Below, piece after piece: positions 61,721 to 64,000 of a stretch of 64,000 nt of DNA. The DNA comes from Opisthorchis felineus. Taxonomy: Eukaryota > Platyhelminthes > Trematoda > Opisthorchiida > Opisthorchiidae. The position numbers and the translations under genes were made by a program. The stretch is from contig SJOL01008778.1 of NCBI GenBank assembly GCA_004794785.1, positions 298,357-362,356 of the forward strand. The letters run 5' to 3'. Within the stretch, counting starts at the first letter, position 1. Every line of letters begins with the position of its first letter. The notes beneath the pieces are model-generated. The model was not told the DNA's origin and searched no databases. It saw only the letters and a list, made by a program, of their open reading frames with translations.

Positions 61721-62173
61721 ATGGCTGATCTTGAGAAAGATGCTGAGGTGATAGTGGAATTTCAGGAACTTTCCACCAGGCTCCTATCTAGCCTTGGAGA
61801 TAATTTGAGTTTGAGCCAGAAAGCCTCGAATAGTTGCAACGTAACTTTGAGGAGACACCTAAATGTAGTATTAGAAAACTTGACATGCGAGCTAACCGGC
61901 TGGTCAGGTATTCAGATGCAAGTCTTACGAGAACTTTGCTTAAACCACGGAAGAGCAGAGCACGACTATAGAGACGCCACTCTTAATTCGTTGAATTCAT
62001 GTGGAAATAGTTACACGGGCTTCAGCTATTCCCTCATCTACACTTCAATGACGCCAATCAACAGGGGATTCTCAATCTCATCCCACAATAAGGGATGCAG
62101 TTACTATCATCATTCAGCATCTCTTCACTGTTCAATAACCCTGACTTGTTCGTCTACCCTAGTTTCCCCTTAG
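61721..62173 (+). CDS. Unrecognised 150-codon open frame
   Basis: Begins ATGGCTGATCTTGAG. The first 80 residues look amphipathic and protein-like (acidic start, then leucine-rich SLGDNLSLSQKAS and VLENLTCELTGW); the rest is Ser/Tyr-rich and less convincing. No domain known to me. It could be an exon, a LINE ORF1 piece or chance. Confidence 0.15.
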   Translation: MADLEKDAEVIVEFQELSTRLLSSLGDNLSLSQKASNSCNVTLRRHLNVVLENLTCELTGWSGIQMQVLRELCLNHGRAEHDYRDATLNSLNSCGNSYTGFSYSLIYTSMTPINRGFSISSHNKGCSYYHHSASLHCSITLTCSSTLVSP

Positions 62174-62499
62174 TACTCTTCTGCTCGATGGTCTCTTGGG
62201 TTGACGACGTTTGGCTGTCAGCTGCGCTTGCGGAGTTGATCCGTCGTGGTGGCTGAGAATATCCAGTTCATTGGTGATTCGAACCGAGGTGTGTTTAACT
62301 CATTTTTAATTCATTCGTGCAAACAATAGCATGCACGAGTTTTACATTGAGTACATAGACGGTGTAGCCCACGGAGATGGTTGGAGCTTTGTGTGTCAAA
62401 TTCCGGACGGTGATGGCTCTGCTGTGGCGTCCTGGGCTCTCAGTTGAGCTGAACTGGGTAGCCGGATAGTATGGTCCTATATGTAGAGGCACTCTCCGG

Positions 62500-63835
62500 T
62501 AAACGGTTAAGGACAAACAGCCCCATCGTTCCCTACTCATTTCCGGGCTGCGCATCTCTGGCGACCCAGAGGCCGCTGTGGCAGGATGTGCAAGATTCAG
62601 CATTGTCCTTATTCACCGGGCTGGAGGGTCCTTGCTGGACTGGATAGCCTTTGATCGTCGCCTCTGCGTTGTTCACCTCACAGCGTCCGTGAAGAAATCG
62701 CACAAGCAAAAAGTTCATCGTTGTCTGTTTATGGTGTCTGCTCACGCCCAAACCGACTGTAGCGCTGACTTCATCGAAGACAACGTTAGACGCCTTGAGT
62801 ACCCTATTACGGCTGGCTAAAAACTGATATCGTTGTGATTACCGGAGATCTGAATGCGCACCTGGACAGACTTAGCGCATATGAGACTCAATCAGGTGTT
62901 CGGGTTGGTTTGGACTCGTTACACACGGACGACGGCGAACAACTGTTTCAGTTGTGTGGTGGTCTCAGGCTGTTTTTCTGCAGTACCAACTCCCGAAATA
63001 ACTGAAATCGTCCGTCCACATTGTCCCCACCAACAGCGTGCCAACCACGGACCCAATCTGATCACATCGCCATCACTCCCCAGTATCGCGGATCAATAAA
63101 TAACTGCTGCTAGATCTGGAATACTGGATTCTGACCATGCACTCGTCCGGAGTCGCTTCTCTCTTCGCTCTTCAGGGGTGCGCAAGGGGTGGACAATTCG
63201 GGTAGCAGCGGATAAGCTCGCAGATAGCGAAGTTAAACGAATTTATCAGAATAATATTCCAGCAGCTCTGTCGTTGATTGTCAGTTCTCACTGGAACGAG
63301 GTTGTCACATCCGGAAGTCCAACCTGCGGCGCGGCATTTCCAGCTCTACTCAAACACTGGATATAAGAGAACAGTGGCGCTGCCTGAATCTTGGAGCAAT
63401 GTTCCCGCCGGTCCCGAATATAATTCAGCCTGACGAATTATCCAATGCTAAATGAAACTCAGCGTGGGCTTCGACTGTAAAAATTGTTCCAAGCCAATGG
63501 GGGAAATTACGAATAGTTCCCGTTCTCAAAAACAGTTTAGTACGGAAAGTGGCAATTACAGGAAGGCCTGACTCTAGTCGTAACGAGACTGGATATCATG
63601 TATCCCTCGTCGCTTTATGAAGGCCCGTGAGGCATTAACTTGAGTGCAGCCAAGTCTTCGTTTGTCGAAAGGAGATTCAACGGGATGGCTAAACTTTTGA
63701 CTTAGCGGGGGGTATGAAAGCAATTACAAAAAGTCTGGATAGTGTCAGTGCGACTCGCGTTCCGCCTGATCTCCCTGTGCATAGTTGATCATAGTAGTCA
63801 TGGCACAGAACGCGAAGATAGGGGGCAGTGGTTAA
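62500..63835 (+). mobile_element. RTE-type LINE: endonuclease domain joined to a 3' end by internal deletion
   Basis: Endonuclease (APE-type) frame: SIVLIHRAGGSLLDWIAFDRR (about 62595), HRCLFMVSAHAQTDC (about 62720), then after a frameshift VITGDLNAHLDRL (GDxNAH active-site motif, about 62840) and HIAI (SDH-like end, about 63065). No RT core follows: from about 63640 the sequence matches the C-terminal PLTWQ-type tail and 3' end. It runs to about 63835, near the right window edge. Confidence 0.7.
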
Positions 63836-64000
63836 TAAAACAGCGCTGCGGTATCAGTGGAAACTGCGCACTTTTCGGCGCTTCCCTCTTCAACCTTTCA
63901 TTACGTCAAGTGTGATAGGGGTAACACCCACAATGTACCAACATAGCCCGACGAGCCTCTGCTGAGTTACTCTTCGACCGATTTACCAGTTTCCCTGTTC

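Overview
This window looks like animal nuclear DNA from a flatworm. My best guess is a diphyllobothriidean cestode or close relative. That rests on the repeat families I recognise (RTE-type LINEs, Penelope-like fragments, hammerhead-bearing repeats, a tRNA-headed SINE) and on a very long intron; I cannot fix the species. There are no prokaryotic features, no true tRNA or rRNA genes and no CRISPR. I support one host gene; almost everything else recognisable is transposon debris.

Host gene: a minus-strand EGR-family (early growth response) transcription factor. The large 3' exon (30848 to 28279) carries three C2H2 zinc fingers with EGR recognition helices. A 101-codon 5' exon lies 27.4 kb upstream (58511 to 58208). 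It ends in a consensus GTAAGT donor, and its phase matches a polypyrimidine/CAG acceptor at 30850/30849. The inferred joined protein is about 957 residues.

Layout. 1-1450: RTE LINE fragment split by about 560 bp of foreign sequence. 3.6-6.3 kb: hammerhead repeats; one 382-bp copy, carrying a near-complete type I hammerhead, sits inside an RTE LINE with a 14-bp target duplication. 6.3-28 kb: mostly unrecognised sequence, with scattered remnants of a Penelope-like element, a non-LTR RT and a Ty3/gypsy RT. 28.3-30.8 kb: EGR 3' exon. 30.8-58.2 kb: the intron. It holds a complete-looking but coding-defective Ty3/gypsy element (34508-38028) with nearly identical LTRs and a GTGCG duplication, a Penelope-like RT, two more hammerhead repeats, a 650-bp inverted duplication of an already dead RTE 3' end (31.7 and 42.1 kb), several further RTE copies and three SINEs. 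58.2-58.5 kb: EGR 5' exon. 58.5-64 kb: a fourth SINE, a CR1-like RT remnant and an RTE endonuclease fragment.

The elements do not form a functional pathway. They record layers of insertion: old RTE/CR1/Penelope debris, then SINE and hammerhead units nested into it, and the gypsy insertion as the youngest event visible.
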